This document shows positions 11,190 to 20,296 of a stretch of 64,000 bases of DNA, in pieces. Origin of the DNA: Allobosea sp. BK604 (GTDB lineage Bacteria; Pseudomonadota; Alphaproteobacteria; Rhizobiales; Beijerinckiaceae). Below the pieces are notes generated by a model. That model worked only from the letters and a program-made list of their open reading frames with translations. It was not told the origin of the DNA and did no database searches. A program made the translations under genes and the position numbers. The stretch spans positions 62,001 through 126,000 of the forward strand of contig NZ_SLZF01000008.1 in the NCBI RefSeq assembly GCF_004341515.1. The letters are read 5' to 3'. How positions within the stretch are numbered: position 1 is the first letter of the stretch; each line of letters opens with the position of its first letter.

Positions 11190-14100
11190 TCACAGCCCCG
11201 TGGCACGCGACAGGCGGGTCTCGACCGACCCGAGCGCGGTCGCGATCCGATTGCCTTGCCGGAGCTGGAGCTGACCGATCGCGGGGTCGTCCGCCCTGAT
11301 CAGGGCAATCGCCTTGCGGACCTCGGTGAGCGCGGCCCGGACGGCGACGCGCGCCTCCTGGACGGTTCGCGCGGCGCGGACCTGGCGCGCCGCCTGCCTG
11401 ATCACGGCCGGTATCCCCCGCATCGGTCCGGGCAAGGTCAGCGCCCTCGAATCGAGCGCGGTAGCGAATTGCTCGAGGGCATCGCTGACGCAGGACGTAT
11501 ACTCCCGAACCTCCTTGTCGCGGCGCCCGAACTGGCCCTCGCAGCTCGCGACCTTCGACTCGAGGTCGTTCGACGAGCGCTCGATCGCGGCGAGCGTGTC
11601 GCGCGCCGCATCCAGCTCGCCCGGGCGCCCGGTTCCGAGGGTGGGTCCACCGCCTCCGACCGAACCGCCGCCGCCGCTGAGGCCCGTCAGGTCCATGACA
11701 TCGGGTGGATTCGGCAGGTCGACCGTCGTCACCGGCAATTGGCGGCTGGGCACGCCGGCCGCCGTATTCTCGGCGAGGGCGAGCCCGGCCAGCCCGCCGA
11801 CCGCGACGATCATCGTGCCCGGCACGTAGCTGATCGTGTAATTGGCGGGGTTGAAGGTTCCGCCCGCTGCGCCACCGATCAGGATCGGATAGAAGCCGAG
11901 ACCGGCGAGGGCGGCCGCGCCATCGCTCGACAGCGTCGCGGCTCCGACCGTCTCGCCGTTCTGCAGTCCGGTCGCAGTGAACTCGAACCCTCCGAACGAG
12001 AAGGGCTGGCCGAAAGCCTTGAGCTGGTTGTTTGCCGCGATGATCAGCGATGCCGGCGTCACGGCCAGCGTGCCCGCAGCATAGGAGATGCTGTAATTGG
12101 CCGGATTGAAGGTGCCGCCCGCGGCGTTGCCGATCAGGATCGGATAGAGGCCGACATTGGCAAGGGCGGAGGCGCCCGCGCTCAGGAGCGTGGCCGCTCC
12201 GACCGTCTCGCCGTTGCGCAGCCCGGTCGCGGTGAATTCGGTGCCTGTGAACGGGAAAGGCGTGCCATAGGTCGCCGTCTGGTTGTTTGCTGTGAGGCTC
12301 AGCGGTGCGGGCGCGACCGTGAGCGCAGGAGTCAGCGCCGCATCCGCCAAGGTCGCCACGACACGATAGCCGACGCCCTGCGCGCTGGTCTGGTTCACCC
12401 CGACGATCGGGTAGAGGCCGACCGGGCTTGTCGCGCCGGCGGGCGAGGCGAGTGCGCCGGAGAGATCGACCGTGTCGCCTGCTGGCCCGAAGCCGAAGGT
12501 ACCCGGGCCGCCAAAGCTGCCGAGAACCGGAAAGGCCGGGTTGGCATCGCCGTAGAGACGCGTCGCGTTGTCGGTCACGACGCGAATGACGGGAGAGATG
12601 GCATAGAGTTCCGGATAGAAGCCGGCGCTAGGCGGAGCCCAGTTCGTCTCGAAATCCCAGCCCTGCGCGCGGGCCAGGGGCACGAAAATTCCTGGATCCT
12701 GGAATTGCGCGGTGGTCAGGCCGGTGGGCGCTGCCGCAGCGGAATCGGTGCCGATCCCCTGTGCCTGCCCGCTGGTCGCGATGTCCCAGAACGATGCCGT
12801 GACCGCGCCGGTGTTGGAGCCGATGAGACCGCCGACGCTGGTGCTGCCGGCGCCGCCGTTCACCGGGACGGTTGCGTAGGACTGGTCTACCGAGCCGAGC
12901 AGATTCGAGCCGATCAGGCCACCGACACTTGTACTCGCAGCGCCGGACGTCACCGCGCCCGTCGCATAGGACAGGATGATCACTCCGGAATTCTGGCCCA
13001 CGAGACCGCCGACGCCCACGGCACCAGCGCCGGCCTGGACGGAAACATCGGACCGCGACTGGGCGATGCCGCCAGGAATGAACGGATCCGCCGAACCGTT
13101 CTGGCCGACCAGTCCGCCGACCAATTGGTCGCCGACCACCGTTCCGGACGCGATCACCTGGCTGACGGCCCCGAGATTGCGGCCGGTGAGCGCCCCGACG
13201 CGCGTGCCTCCGAGGATGCTGACATTGGAGAGCGCGAGATTCTGGACCGATCCCGAGATCTCGTAGAAGAGCCCTGTGCCCGTGTCGCCCGGACGGTTGA
13301 TGTAGAGATTGCTGATCGTGTGATGCTGGCCGTCGAAGGTTCCGGAATAGGGAAGCGTGCTGGACGAGAAATAGCGGCCGATCGGGACGAAGCCGGTGCC
13401 GCCATTCCATAGACGCGTCCCGCTGGCGTCAATGTCGTTAGCCAGCTGATAATCGAATCCGAGAGTGGCGAAGGAGTTGATGCCCTGGAGACCGTAGATG
13501 TCGGCGATCACGTAGGAATTGGTGCCTGCACTGAGCGCCCGGCGAAAGCTGCCGCCATCCAGGCGGAAATCCGTCGCGGAGAAGGCCGGCAGCGGGTCGG
13601 CCACCTGGTTCCAGGTGCCGGCAGTGAGAATGAAGGTGCCGACATTGACCGCTGCGGTCGGGGTGATCGTTCCGCTGGCATTGATCGTCAACGTGCCCAC
13701 GTCGATCGGGGCCGCCAGCGTGATGCCGCCCGCGGTCAACTGCGAGATCAGGGTCAGCCCGCCCTGGGGAGCGGAAACGGCCTGCCCGATGGTGATGGTG
13801 TTCAGGGCATTGAGCGTGAGGGTCGTCGACTGGGACCAGGTGATCGGAGCGCTGACCGTGATGTTGCCGGCCCCGGCGCCGGGGCTGCCGGTTCCGCCGG
13901 TGCTCACGATGACATTGGCGGTCGCCAGTGCGTTTTGCAGGTCCACGACGTTGAGGATCGAGACCGACGGGGGCGGCGGCGACAAGGGCGGCGTAAAGGT
14001 GAGATTGGGCGGTGCGCCGGTGAACCCCCATCCGGCTGTGGTCGTTCCGGTCTCGATGAAGATGTCGAAAGGATCGAGCAGAAGCGTCCCGATCTGGCCG

Positions 14101-15368
14101 CGAGCGGCGGTGAGAATCGTCTGCCCGCGATAGGCGAGCACGCCCTTGCTCGAGACTTCAGCAAAGCCGCCATCGCCGCCATTGGGGCCGCCCTGCGCCC
14201 GGATCCTGCCGTCAAAACCGGTGAACTCGTCCGACCAGACGATGATCCTGCCGCCATTACCGGACTCGGTCGCATCGGCGCTGATCTGTGTCGCGCCATC
14301 CACCATCGCCGTGCGCGCATGGGGCAGCGACCCCGTGCCCTGCAGGTCGCCGCCGATCCTGATGATCCCTCCGCCCTTGCGCCCGCTCGCGTCGATCGTC
14401 GCGCCGGCAAGCCGGATCTGATCGCCGGTGATGGTGATCTCTCCGCCGGTCCCGCCGGACGGGCGAGGCCGCGCGCTCTGCTGCCTGCGGCCCGGCCGGG
14501 CGGTTGCCTCGAGCCGGCCGGAGACATTGACGGTTCCGCCGGCCCCGCCGCCGAGAATGATGGCGCCGGAGCGCCCGCCCACTGTGCGCGCCTCGACCAC
14601 GCCCGAGAGATTGATCGCCTGCCGGGCGACCTCGCGCGCCGTCGCCGCCTGCATCTCGACCCGGCCGCCGCGCGCCCGAATGCGGCCGCTGTGCTGGATG
14701 AGCGCCTTCTCGCCACTCGAGCCGGAGGGCACCGCGACCTGAAGGAAGCCATCGCCGGAGATGTCGAGGGTCGCCTGTTCACCGGCGCCGAGCCCGACCT
14801 TTCCGAGCGGCACGCTGATCGTTCCGGAATTGTCGACCGAGCCACCCAGGAGGGCGGCATATCCGCCACGGCCGACCTCGATCAGGCCCTGGTTGACCAC
14901 GGCGGCGGAGGCGCCGTTTCCGGAGAATGTCCGGCGCCCCGATTTGAAATCGTCGTCGCTGATGCCGAGTGTCGAGGCCACGAAGCCACCGCCAGCCCTC
15001 ACGGCGCCCGACGGGGTGATGACGATGCCATTGGGATTGACGAGATAGACCTGGCCATTCGCGTTGATCTGGCCTGCGATCGTCGAGGTGGTCGAACCCG
15101 TGACGCGGTTGAGCAGCGCTGATGAGGCCGAGGGCTGCTGGATATTCACTTGCGCGCCGGCACCGACCGAGAAGCCCTGCCAGTTCACGATCGCGGAGGG
15201 AGACCCCTGCTGGATGGTCATCGCGTTCGCGCTCGGGCTGGCGATGCCGACCGAGCCGTGGACGACCGATGGGCCGGTGGGCAGTTCCGTGGCCAGGAGC
15301 GGGCGCGGCGACACCAGGCAAGTGCTTGCGAGGAGCGTGAAGCACAAGGTGGTCTTGCGAGGTCTCAT
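11190..15368 (-). CDS. TpsA-type filamentous hemagglutinin-like exoprotein
   Basis: A 1392-aa secreted protein of two-partner secretion. A signal peptide is followed by the TPS domain, with the family motifs NVNQP-like VNIQQPSASSALLNRV and NPNGIVI. A long right-handed beta-helix stalk comes next. Then come several GLUG-type repeats (GLVGQNSG, GGLIGSN) and at least two ~80-residue MBG-like repeats with NPANYSISYAAGTL and NPANYTISYVPGTM. A coiled C-terminus follows. The ATG at 15368 is chosen because GAGGAGGGA lies just before it; a start 34 codons upstream lacks a signal peptide. It follows its transporter gene after 43 bp. Confidence 0.9.
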   Translation of the reverse strand: MRPRKTTLCFTLLASTCLVSPRPLLATELPTGPSVVHGSVGIASPSANAMTIQQGSPSAIVNWQGFSVGAGAQVNIQQPSASSALLNRVTGSTTSTIAGQINANGQVYLVNPNGIVITPSGAVRAGGGFVASTLGISDDDFKSGRRTFSGNGASAAVVNQGLIEVGRGGYAALLGGSVDNSGTISVPLGKVGLGAGEQATLDISGDGFLQVAVPSGSSGEKALIQHSGRIRARGGRVEMQAATAREVARQAINLSGVVEARTVGGRSGAIILGGGAGGTVNVSGRLEATARPGRRQQSARPRPSGGTGGEITITGDQIRLAGATIDASGRKGGGIIRIGGDLQGTGSLPHARTAMVDGATQISADATESGNGGRIIVWSDEFTGFDGRIRAQGGPNGGDGGFAEVSSKGVLAYRGQTILTAARGQIGTLLLDPFDIFIETGTTTAGWGFTGAPPNLTFTPPLSPPPPSVSILNVVDLQNALATANVIVSTGGTGSPGAGAGNITVSAPITWSQSTTLTLNALNTITIGQAVSAPQGGLTLISQLTAGGITLAAPIDVGTLTINASGTITPTAAVNVGTFILTAGTWNQVADPLPAFSATDFRLDGGSFRRALSAGTNSYVIADIYGLQGINSFATLGFDYQLANDIDASGTRLWNGGTGFVPIGRYFSSSTLPYSGTFDGQHHTISNLYINRPGDTGTGLFYEISGSVQNLALSNVSILGGTRVGALTGRNLGAVSQVIASGTVVGDQLVGGLVGQNGSADPFIPGGIAQSRSDVSVQAGAGAVGVGGLVGQNSGVIILSYATGAVTSGAASTSVGGLIGSNLLGSVDQSYATVPVNGGAGSTSVGGLIGSNTGAVTASFWDIATSGQAQGIGTDSAAAAPTGLTTAQFQDPGIFVPLARAQGWDFETNWAPPSAGFYPELYAISPVIRVVTDNATRLYGDANPAFPVLGSFGGPGTFGFGPAGDTVDLSGALASPAGATSPVGLYPIVGVNQTSAQGVGYRVVATLADAALTPALTVAPAPLSLTANNQTATYGTPFPFTGTEFTATGLRNGETVGAATLLSAGASALANVGLYPILIGNAAGGTFNPANYSISYAAGTLAVTPASLIIAANNQLKAFGQPFSFGGFEFTATGLQNGETVGAATLSSDGAAALAGLGFYPILIGGAAGGTFNPANYTISYVPGTMIVAVGGLAGLALAENTAAGVPSRQLPVTTVDLPNPPDVMDLTGLSGGGGSVGGGGPTLGTGRPGELDAARDTLAAIERSSNDLESKVASCEGQFGRRDKEVREYTSCVSDALEQFATALDSRALTLPGPMRGIPAVIRQAARQVRAARTVQEARVAVRAALTEVRKAIALIRADDPAIGQLQLRQGNRIATALGSVETRLSRATGL

Positions 15369-15411
15369 CCGATCCCTCCTCGAATCCGAGAGGCGATTGC
15401 CAGCTTCACGA

Positions 15412-17172
15412 TCAAAAACGAATGGAGCCCACCACGGTGAAGCGGTTGGCGTCCGGCTGCAGATCATCACGGTATCTTCGCCCGAACTCGAAGGTCAGCG
15501 ATGCCTGTGAAAAGGCGGGGTCCAATGTTGCCGCCAATCTCAGCCCGAGGCCGATCGACGAGACATGCACCGTCCCCTGCTCGAATGCGGTGGGATGCAC
15601 CAGGTAAAGCGCTCCGGTCGCCGCGAAGGCGTATGGGGTGGCGAAGACCGGAAACCCGGCGAGCGAGGCCTGCCAGGGCGAGTTGACCTCGCCCCGCACG
15701 ATCCAGCCGCTATCCCCGCCCAATGTGCCGGCATCGAAGGTCGAAAGCTCCTGGAAGGAGGCGATGCCGAGTTGCTCGGCGCGCGGCAGCGCCGTGTTGA
15801 ACGAGGTCTGGCCGCGGGCGAACAGGGCAATTCCGACATGCTCCGCCAGAGGCTGCGAGAATGTGAGAATGCCTTCCAGCTTGCGGAAATCGGCGTCGGC
15901 TCCGAAGCGGGAGAGGGGAAGAAGCGGCGATGCATCCGCCGCGCTCCGCGCCCCGAATGCATCGAGCCCGACAGAGAGGATCGCGCGCCCCGAGAGGACG
16001 CCGCCCGAGGGAAGCTGCAGCACTCCGTCGGTGGCTCCGCGCAGCACCCGGAGCCGATCGAACGAGATCGGCAATTTGAGCCCGGTCGCCAGAATGTCGA
16101 CGCGCTCCTCCTCCGCGTCGAAGATCAGCTCGGAGCCGAGGGTGAATTCGCGCGATCGGATCCAGGGGTAGCGCAGGCGGGCGGAATAGCGCTCGAATAC
16201 GCTCGCAGTTTGGGGCGAGCCCAGCGGAGGCTTGGGCGTGGTCCAGCTCTGCACCGCTTCCAGGTTCAAGGTCAGGCCGTCGATCCCCAGCGGTACGACT
16301 GTCCCTCCCGACAGGGTCCGCATGCGCGGATAGCGATCGAACAGCCCGCCGAACCCGGTCCCGTCGTTGCCGCCGGGATGGCCGGCGGCGCGGATGTAGA
16401 AGGTCTCGCCCAGGCCGAAGACGCTGTTGATGTCGGCCCCTACGGTGCCCGTCGTGCGGCCGAGCTCGCTGGAAAGCGTGTTGTCGAACCCGACGAGGCC
16501 TGACAGTGCGCGATAGCGGGCCTGGACGACGAGGACTGTGGCGCCGAGCTCCGCCCCCGGCGACAGGGCCGAGCGCAAGGCGACGCCCGGCGTATCTCCG
16601 GCGATCAGCAGCTGGCGCTCGATCTCGCCAAGCCGCAGCTCGCGCCGGCCGATCAGCGGCGCGAGAACGCTCTCGACGCGGCCGCGAACGGCCTCTGGAA
16701 CCGCATTTGCATCGATCCGCTCGATAAAGCCGCTCACGATCACGATGCGGAGCCGGCCGCCATCGCTCAGGTTCTGGGCGGGCAGCACGACGCGCATGAG
16801 GACATAGCCTGCCCGGGCATAGGCAGCCTCGAGGTCGCGGGCGGCCGCGAACAGCTCGGATGCGAGAAGGCGCTTGCCGCTCAGCCGCGCCTGCAGGCGC
16901 TGATGCTCGGGGGCCAGCGCGTTGACACCGCCCTCGACGCTCACGCCCGAAAGCCGGATCCACAAGCGCTCGGCCCCAGCCGGGGCATCCAGTCCGGGCT
17001 TCCCGGAAAAGACCAGCCCGCCGCCGGCGCGCGGCTGATCGGGCCGGAAACTGGGCGGCGTGATCTGGCTGGCAGTCTGGGCAAGCACCGGCGACGCGAG
17101 CAAAAATGTACCAGCCAGGGGCAAACACGCCCTGATCGCCTGCCCGAGGATACTGTGCATCGCCTGAGCCAA
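15412..17172 (-). CDS. TpsB outer-membrane transporter (ShlB/FhaC/HecB family)
   Basis: A 586-aa Omp85-superfamily pore that secretes the TpsA partner across the outer membrane. It has a signal peptide (about 10-31, ending VLAQ) and a proline-rich linker. A POTRA domain at about 70-165 contains YARAGYVLMRVVLPAQNL. A 16-strand-type barrel follows, ending in the C-terminal phenylalanine (VVGSIRF) typical of outer-membrane proteins. It is the first gene of the tpsB-tpsA-caspase set. An alternative start is Met5. Confidence 0.9.
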   Translation of the reverse strand: MAQAMHSILGQAIRACLPLAGTFLLASPVLAQTASQITPPSFRPDQPRAGGGLVFSGKPGLDAPAGAERLWIRLSGVSVEGGVNALAPEHQRLQARLSGKRLLASELFAAARDLEAAYARAGYVLMRVVLPAQNLSDGGRLRIVIVSGFIERIDANAVPEAVRGRVESVLAPLIGRRELRLGEIERQLLIAGDTPGVALRSALSPGAELGATVLVVQARYRALSGLVGFDNTLSSELGRTTGTVGADINSVFGLGETFYIRAAGHPGGNDGTGFGGLFDRYPRMRTLSGGTVVPLGIDGLTLNLEAVQSWTTPKPPLGSPQTASVFERYSARLRYPWIRSREFTLGSELIFDAEEERVDILATGLKLPISFDRLRVLRGATDGVLQLPSGGVLSGRAILSVGLDAFGARSAADASPLLPLSRFGADADFRKLEGILTFSQPLAEHVGIALFARGQTSFNTALPRAEQLGIASFQELSTFDAGTLGGDSGWIVRGEVNSPWQASLAGFPVFATPYAFAATGALYLVHPTAFEQGTVHVSSIGLGLRLAATLDPAFSQASLTFEFGRRYRDDLQPDANRFTVVGSIRF

Positions 17173-17597
17173 TTCCCGCCCTCTCAGACCATCATCCGGC
17201 CGGGCGCCGTCCGGTCAAGATAAAATTCTAATAACGGCTCTTCTTGTTCCGCCGAGTTGCGAACCGGCAACATAAAAGCGGCCCACGTTCATCGTTCTCG
17301 TCAAGTTCTTGCTTGCGACAACTGGCGGATAACACGAAATCCATTCATCCAGGTATGGAATTTCGGGGGCTTGACGTAGGTACCTATTGGCTTGGCTCCG
17401 AAATGTTTATCTGTACGAAAATATTTGAAAACTTCAACAAATGCCGCGATCTCTGCGTCAGGCATGTCAATTCAGACCGTCGGGGCCTCCTCTTGTATTC
17501 AAATCACCCTATTCTGGAGGTAACGAAGCGTGCGGGAATGCCTGTCCGAGAAGTTTCAGTAGAGCACACGGATACCGCGTGTTTACTGAGCTGGCTT
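17173..17597. other. 425-bp AT-rich intergenic region
   Basis: No credible gene is seen here. It is the upstream region of the tpsB operon and the downstream flank of the glycosyltransferase gene. Base composition is clearly more AT-rich than its neighbours. It contains the LexA-type box at 17294-17308. Confidence 0.6.
17294..17308 (-). promoter_or_regulatory. Candidate LexA box upstream of tpsB
   Basis: The plus-strand reading is GTTC-TCGTCAA-GTTC, a full match to the alphaproteobacterial LexA operator, with an extra GTTC at 17287. It lies 122-136 bp upstream of the tpsB start. One or two such matches are expected by chance in 64 kb, so only the intergenic position and the likeness to the recA site support it. 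Confidence 0.4.
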
Positions 17598-18464
17598 TCA
17601 AGCCCCGCGCGTCTCCGCGGCCGGACCGCCGACGGCATTATAGGGTGCAACCTTGAGCGTCGCGGCGAAATCGCCCTGGAAAACGAAGGAGTTGCTGACG
17701 TGGCTGAGTTTCGCGGTCACGTCGACATGGACCTTGCCGCCAATATCACGCCAGCGACGGCAGAAGGCATAGTCCTCGGAGAGGAAGCGGTTGGTTTCCG
17801 GCTCGATCATCGAATCAAAGAAGCGGAAGCAATGGCGCGCCCTGTCCGGATCTGGCGGCCCATCCGGTGTGTAGCGCAGTTCAGGATAGCTCTGCCGCAT
17901 CCGGTCGAGTACGCCGCGCTTGATGGCCATGAAGCCGGTTGGCGCCTCGGTGACCTCGAGAAAGCCCTCTTCATCGACCACGAGCGGAATCATCGTACCG
18001 TCGGGGAGCCCGCCATTCACAGGAAAGCGCAGATGCGCGGCATTGCGATCCTGCGGGGCAAGCCTGGCGGCGGTTTCCAGCGTGATCGGGTGGAAGCCCT
18101 TGAGCGGATAGGCTCCGGCAACGACGTCCCTGTCCGCCAGGAGCAGGCGGAAGACCGATTCGGCTTGGAAGCCGACATCGGAATCGATCCAGAAGACATG
18201 GGTGAAGCTGGTTTCGACGAAGAACCGGACAAGCGCCTCGTTGCGCGCCCGGGTCACGAGGCTGCCCCCGAATGCGATATCGAAGCCGGAATTCATGTTC
18301 CGCCGCACCATTTCAGCGGTGAGCTGAATGACGCTGTTGGCGTAGCTGCAGGTCACCGAGCCGCTATGGCAGGGGGTAATGAAAAGCGGCCGGATGTTAG
18401 CCAATTCACTCGCGGGCAACATGTGCTGCAGGCTTTCCAAGGCTGAACTGGTCGGCGGCGGCAA
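17598..18464 (-). CDS. Glycosyltransferase-like protein (GT-A fold)
   Basis: A 288-aa protein with the pattern of a small GT-A glycosyltransferase. ARNEALVRFF is followed by the acidic nucleotide-sugar/metal motif FWIDSDVGF (about residues 90-98) and a later SEDYAFCRRWRDIGG segment typical of family ends. No signal peptide or membrane segment is seen, so it is probably cytosolic. Met15 (MLPASELANI) is an alternative start. The acceptor is unknown, and the gene stands alone. Confidence 0.7.
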   Translation of the reverse strand: MPPPTSSALESLQHMLPASELANIRPLFITPCHSGSVTCSYANSVIQLTAEMVRRNMNSGFDIAFGGSLVTRARNEALVRFFVETSFTHVFWIDSDVGFQAESVFRLLLADRDVVAGAYPLKGFHPITLETAARLAPQDRNAAHLRFPVNGGLPDGTMIPLVVDEEGFLEVTEAPTGFMAIKRGVLDRMRQSYPELRYTPDGPPDPDRARHCFRFFDSMIEPETNRFLSEDYAFCRRWRDIGGKVHVDVTAKLSHVSNSFVFQGDFAATLKVAPYNAVGGPAAETRGA

Positions 18465-18616
18465 ACCGTCGAGGCGCGGAACAACGAAGGTCCCAGGCGA
18501 GAGAACTTACCTGTCTTCCATCATTTATCCAGCGCCTCGAGCCTGGCGACCGAAAGCGGAATGACGCATCGGTCGAGCGCGGCGCCGAAGCCTGCGGGCT
18601 TTTCGCGCCCGCCGTC

Positions 18617-18931
18617 CTATTTCCAGCCACCGCCCGGCAACCTGCCGTGATAGGGCGTATTGCGGCAATGGCCCCAGGGGCCGCGCCAATAGCCCGGCGG
18701 GCAGCCATTGCCGACGCGGGTCTGATAGTAGCCATTGGGCAGACGGCCATAGTATGGGGTGGTACGGCAATGGCCCCACGGACCGCGCCATGCATTGGGG
18801 CCGCAGCCGCCGGCGACCCGGATGATCTCGCTCAAAGCCGGGACCTGGACCGGCATCGGCATGGCCGAAGCTGCGGCGGGCAGGGCAACGCCGGCGGCAA
18901 TGGCCAGGCCGGCAATTCGGGGGAGCATCAT
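18617..18931 (-). CDS. Small GCG_CRPN-type secreted protein
   Basis: A 104-aa exported protein. After a signal peptide ending ASAMPMP comes VAGGCGPNAWRGPWGHCR, then a second near-copy CPPGYWRGPWGHCRNTPY. The Gly-Cys-Gly prefix followed by repeats with Cys, Arg, Pro and Asn matches the GCG_CRPN family of alphaproteobacteria, whose role is not known. The start at 18931 is preceded by AGGAGA at good spacing. It is divergent from the transporter gene at 19034. Confidence 0.8.
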   Translation of the reverse strand: MMLPRIAGLAIAAGVALPAAASAMPMPVQVPALSEIIRVAGGCGPNAWRGPWGHCRTTPYYGRLPNGYYQTRVGNGCPPGYWRGPWGHCRNTPYHGRLPGGGWK

Positions 18932-19033
18932 GGACTTTCTCCTGGGCTTGAGGGTTGGACCGCCCTGCGGATGCATGGCGGGGCTTCGAGGTCGACGGCC
19001 GAGAGAGCGGTACGTCGACTGAAGAGGTTGAGG

Positions 19034-20290
19034 ATGCCGGGGGGCATGGCGCAGGCGCGCATCGGGCTGCTACCGCTTCCGCTCTTTCTTGCTCTCCTCA
19101 CCGCCCTGGCCGTGGCAATCGCCGTGCCGGAAGGAGGGGAGCAGGTGAGCGGCCTGCTCCTGCCCGTTTTGGGCGGATTCATGCTGGCCGAGATCGGCGG
19201 CCGCATCCCGTGGCTGCGGAATGCCGGGCTCGATACGGTGCTCGTGCTGCTCGTGCCGTCCTGGCTCGCCTCGGCGGGACTCTTGCCCGATGGCACCCTC
19301 ATGGCGTTGCGTCGGCTGCTCGAAGCAACCGATGCCGTCGGGTTCTTCGTGACGGTGCTGATCGTCGGAAGCGTGATGAGCATCGAGCGCGCTGCACTGC
19401 CCACGGACACGGCGCGCCTGATGGCCTTGCTGGCCGGCGGGACCGCGGCGGCGCTCGTCGGTGGCCTGGCCGCTGCAATGCTGCTCGATCGCCCGGCCAT
19501 CGAAACGCTCGCGCTGACCCTCGCTCCGGCCATGGCCGGCGGTCTCAGTGCCGGCGCCATTCCGCTCTCGGTCGCATATGCCGATGCGCTGGGCGCCCCG
19601 CAAAGCGTCTTGCTGGCGCGGATGCTGCCGCCACTGATAGCGGCCAACCTTCTGGCGATCCTGTTCGCGGGGGCTATCGCCCTCGTGGAGCGACAGCACG
19701 ATCGCATGAGCGCCGGCGCGCCGCGGCCTTCCCCGCCAAAGGCGCCGACGCCTGTCACGAGCCTCGGCCGCCTCGCATTCACCTGCGCCGGATTGGTTGT
19801 GCTGCATCTCATCTCTTCGCATGTCGCGCGCAGCTCGGGCTGGGCGGCCCCATTGATCGTCCTGCTGCTGGCAGCCTTGCTGCGACTTGCCGATCCGCTG
19901 ACGGCTGGTCCGCGGCAGGACGTCGTCGTGCTCTACCGGCGTTGCCTGCAGTGGCTGATCCATCCGGTGCTGTTCATCGCCGGAGCGCTCTTCACGCCCT
20001 GGGCCCAACTCGTCGAAGGATTCTCACCGTTCAATCTGCTGCCGGTCGCGGCGGCTGTCGGCGGGATGGTGCTCGCGGGCGCTGCACTGGCGCGGCCGCT
20101 TGGCCTCGCCGCAGCAGATGGTGCCGTGCTCGCCCTGACCCGCGCCGCCATGGGCGGCACGGGCACGATCGCGATCCTCAACGCGAGCCGCAGGCTCCGG
20201 CTGATGCCGCAGGCGCAGATCCTCACCCGGATTGGCGGCGCCCTCACGCTTGCCTTGGCGATGGCGGCGATCGGCGCGCTCGACCCTTGA
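19034..20290 (+). CDS. 2-hydroxycarboxylate transporter (2HCT/CitS family)
   Basis: A 418-aa inner-membrane protein with about ten hydrophobic segments. Two re-entrant-loop motifs typical of the CitS/2HCT family of Na+- or H+-coupled citrate/malate carriers are visible: AGGLSAGAIPLS and AAMGGTGTIAIL. A C-terminal LMPQAQILTRIGGALTLAL matches the family's closing helix. The substrate cannot be read from sequence. The ATG at 19034 is preceded by GAGG; longer upstream frames would run through the divergent gene's signal peptide. It converges on the decarboxylase gene. Confidence 0.85.
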   Translation: MPGGMAQARIGLLPLPLFLALLTALAVAIAVPEGGEQVSGLLLPVLGGFMLAEIGGRIPWLRNAGLDTVLVLLVPSWLASAGLLPDGTLMALRRLLEATDAVGFFVTVLIVGSVMSIERAALPTDTARLMALLAGGTAAALVGGLAAAMLLDRPAIETLALTLAPAMAGGLSAGAIPLSVAYADALGAPQSVLLARMLPPLIAANLLAILFAGAIALVERQHDRMSAGAPRPSPPKAPTPVTSLGRLAFTCAGLVVLHLISSHVARSSGWAAPLIVLLLAALLRLADPLTAGPRQDVVVLYRRCLQWLIHPVLFIAGALFTPWAQLVEGFSPFNLLPVAAAVGGMVLAGAALARPLGLAAADGAVLALTRAAMGGTGTIAILNASRRLRLMPQAQILTRIGGALTLALAMAAIGALDP

Positions 20291-20296
20291 GCCGGT

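Noticed and set aside
11115..13412. A 765-codon plus-strand frame opposite the exoprotein gene.
   Set aside because: Its composition is that of an antisense shadow (RxxR- and DR-rich) and it has no motif; the TpsA frame has a signal peptide and family motifs.
17244..18446. A 400-codon plus-strand frame over the AT-rich gap and the glycosyltransferase gene.
   Set aside because: Most of it mirrors the minus-strand glycosyltransferase, which has clear family motifs; the first part has no coding look and no ribosome-binding site.
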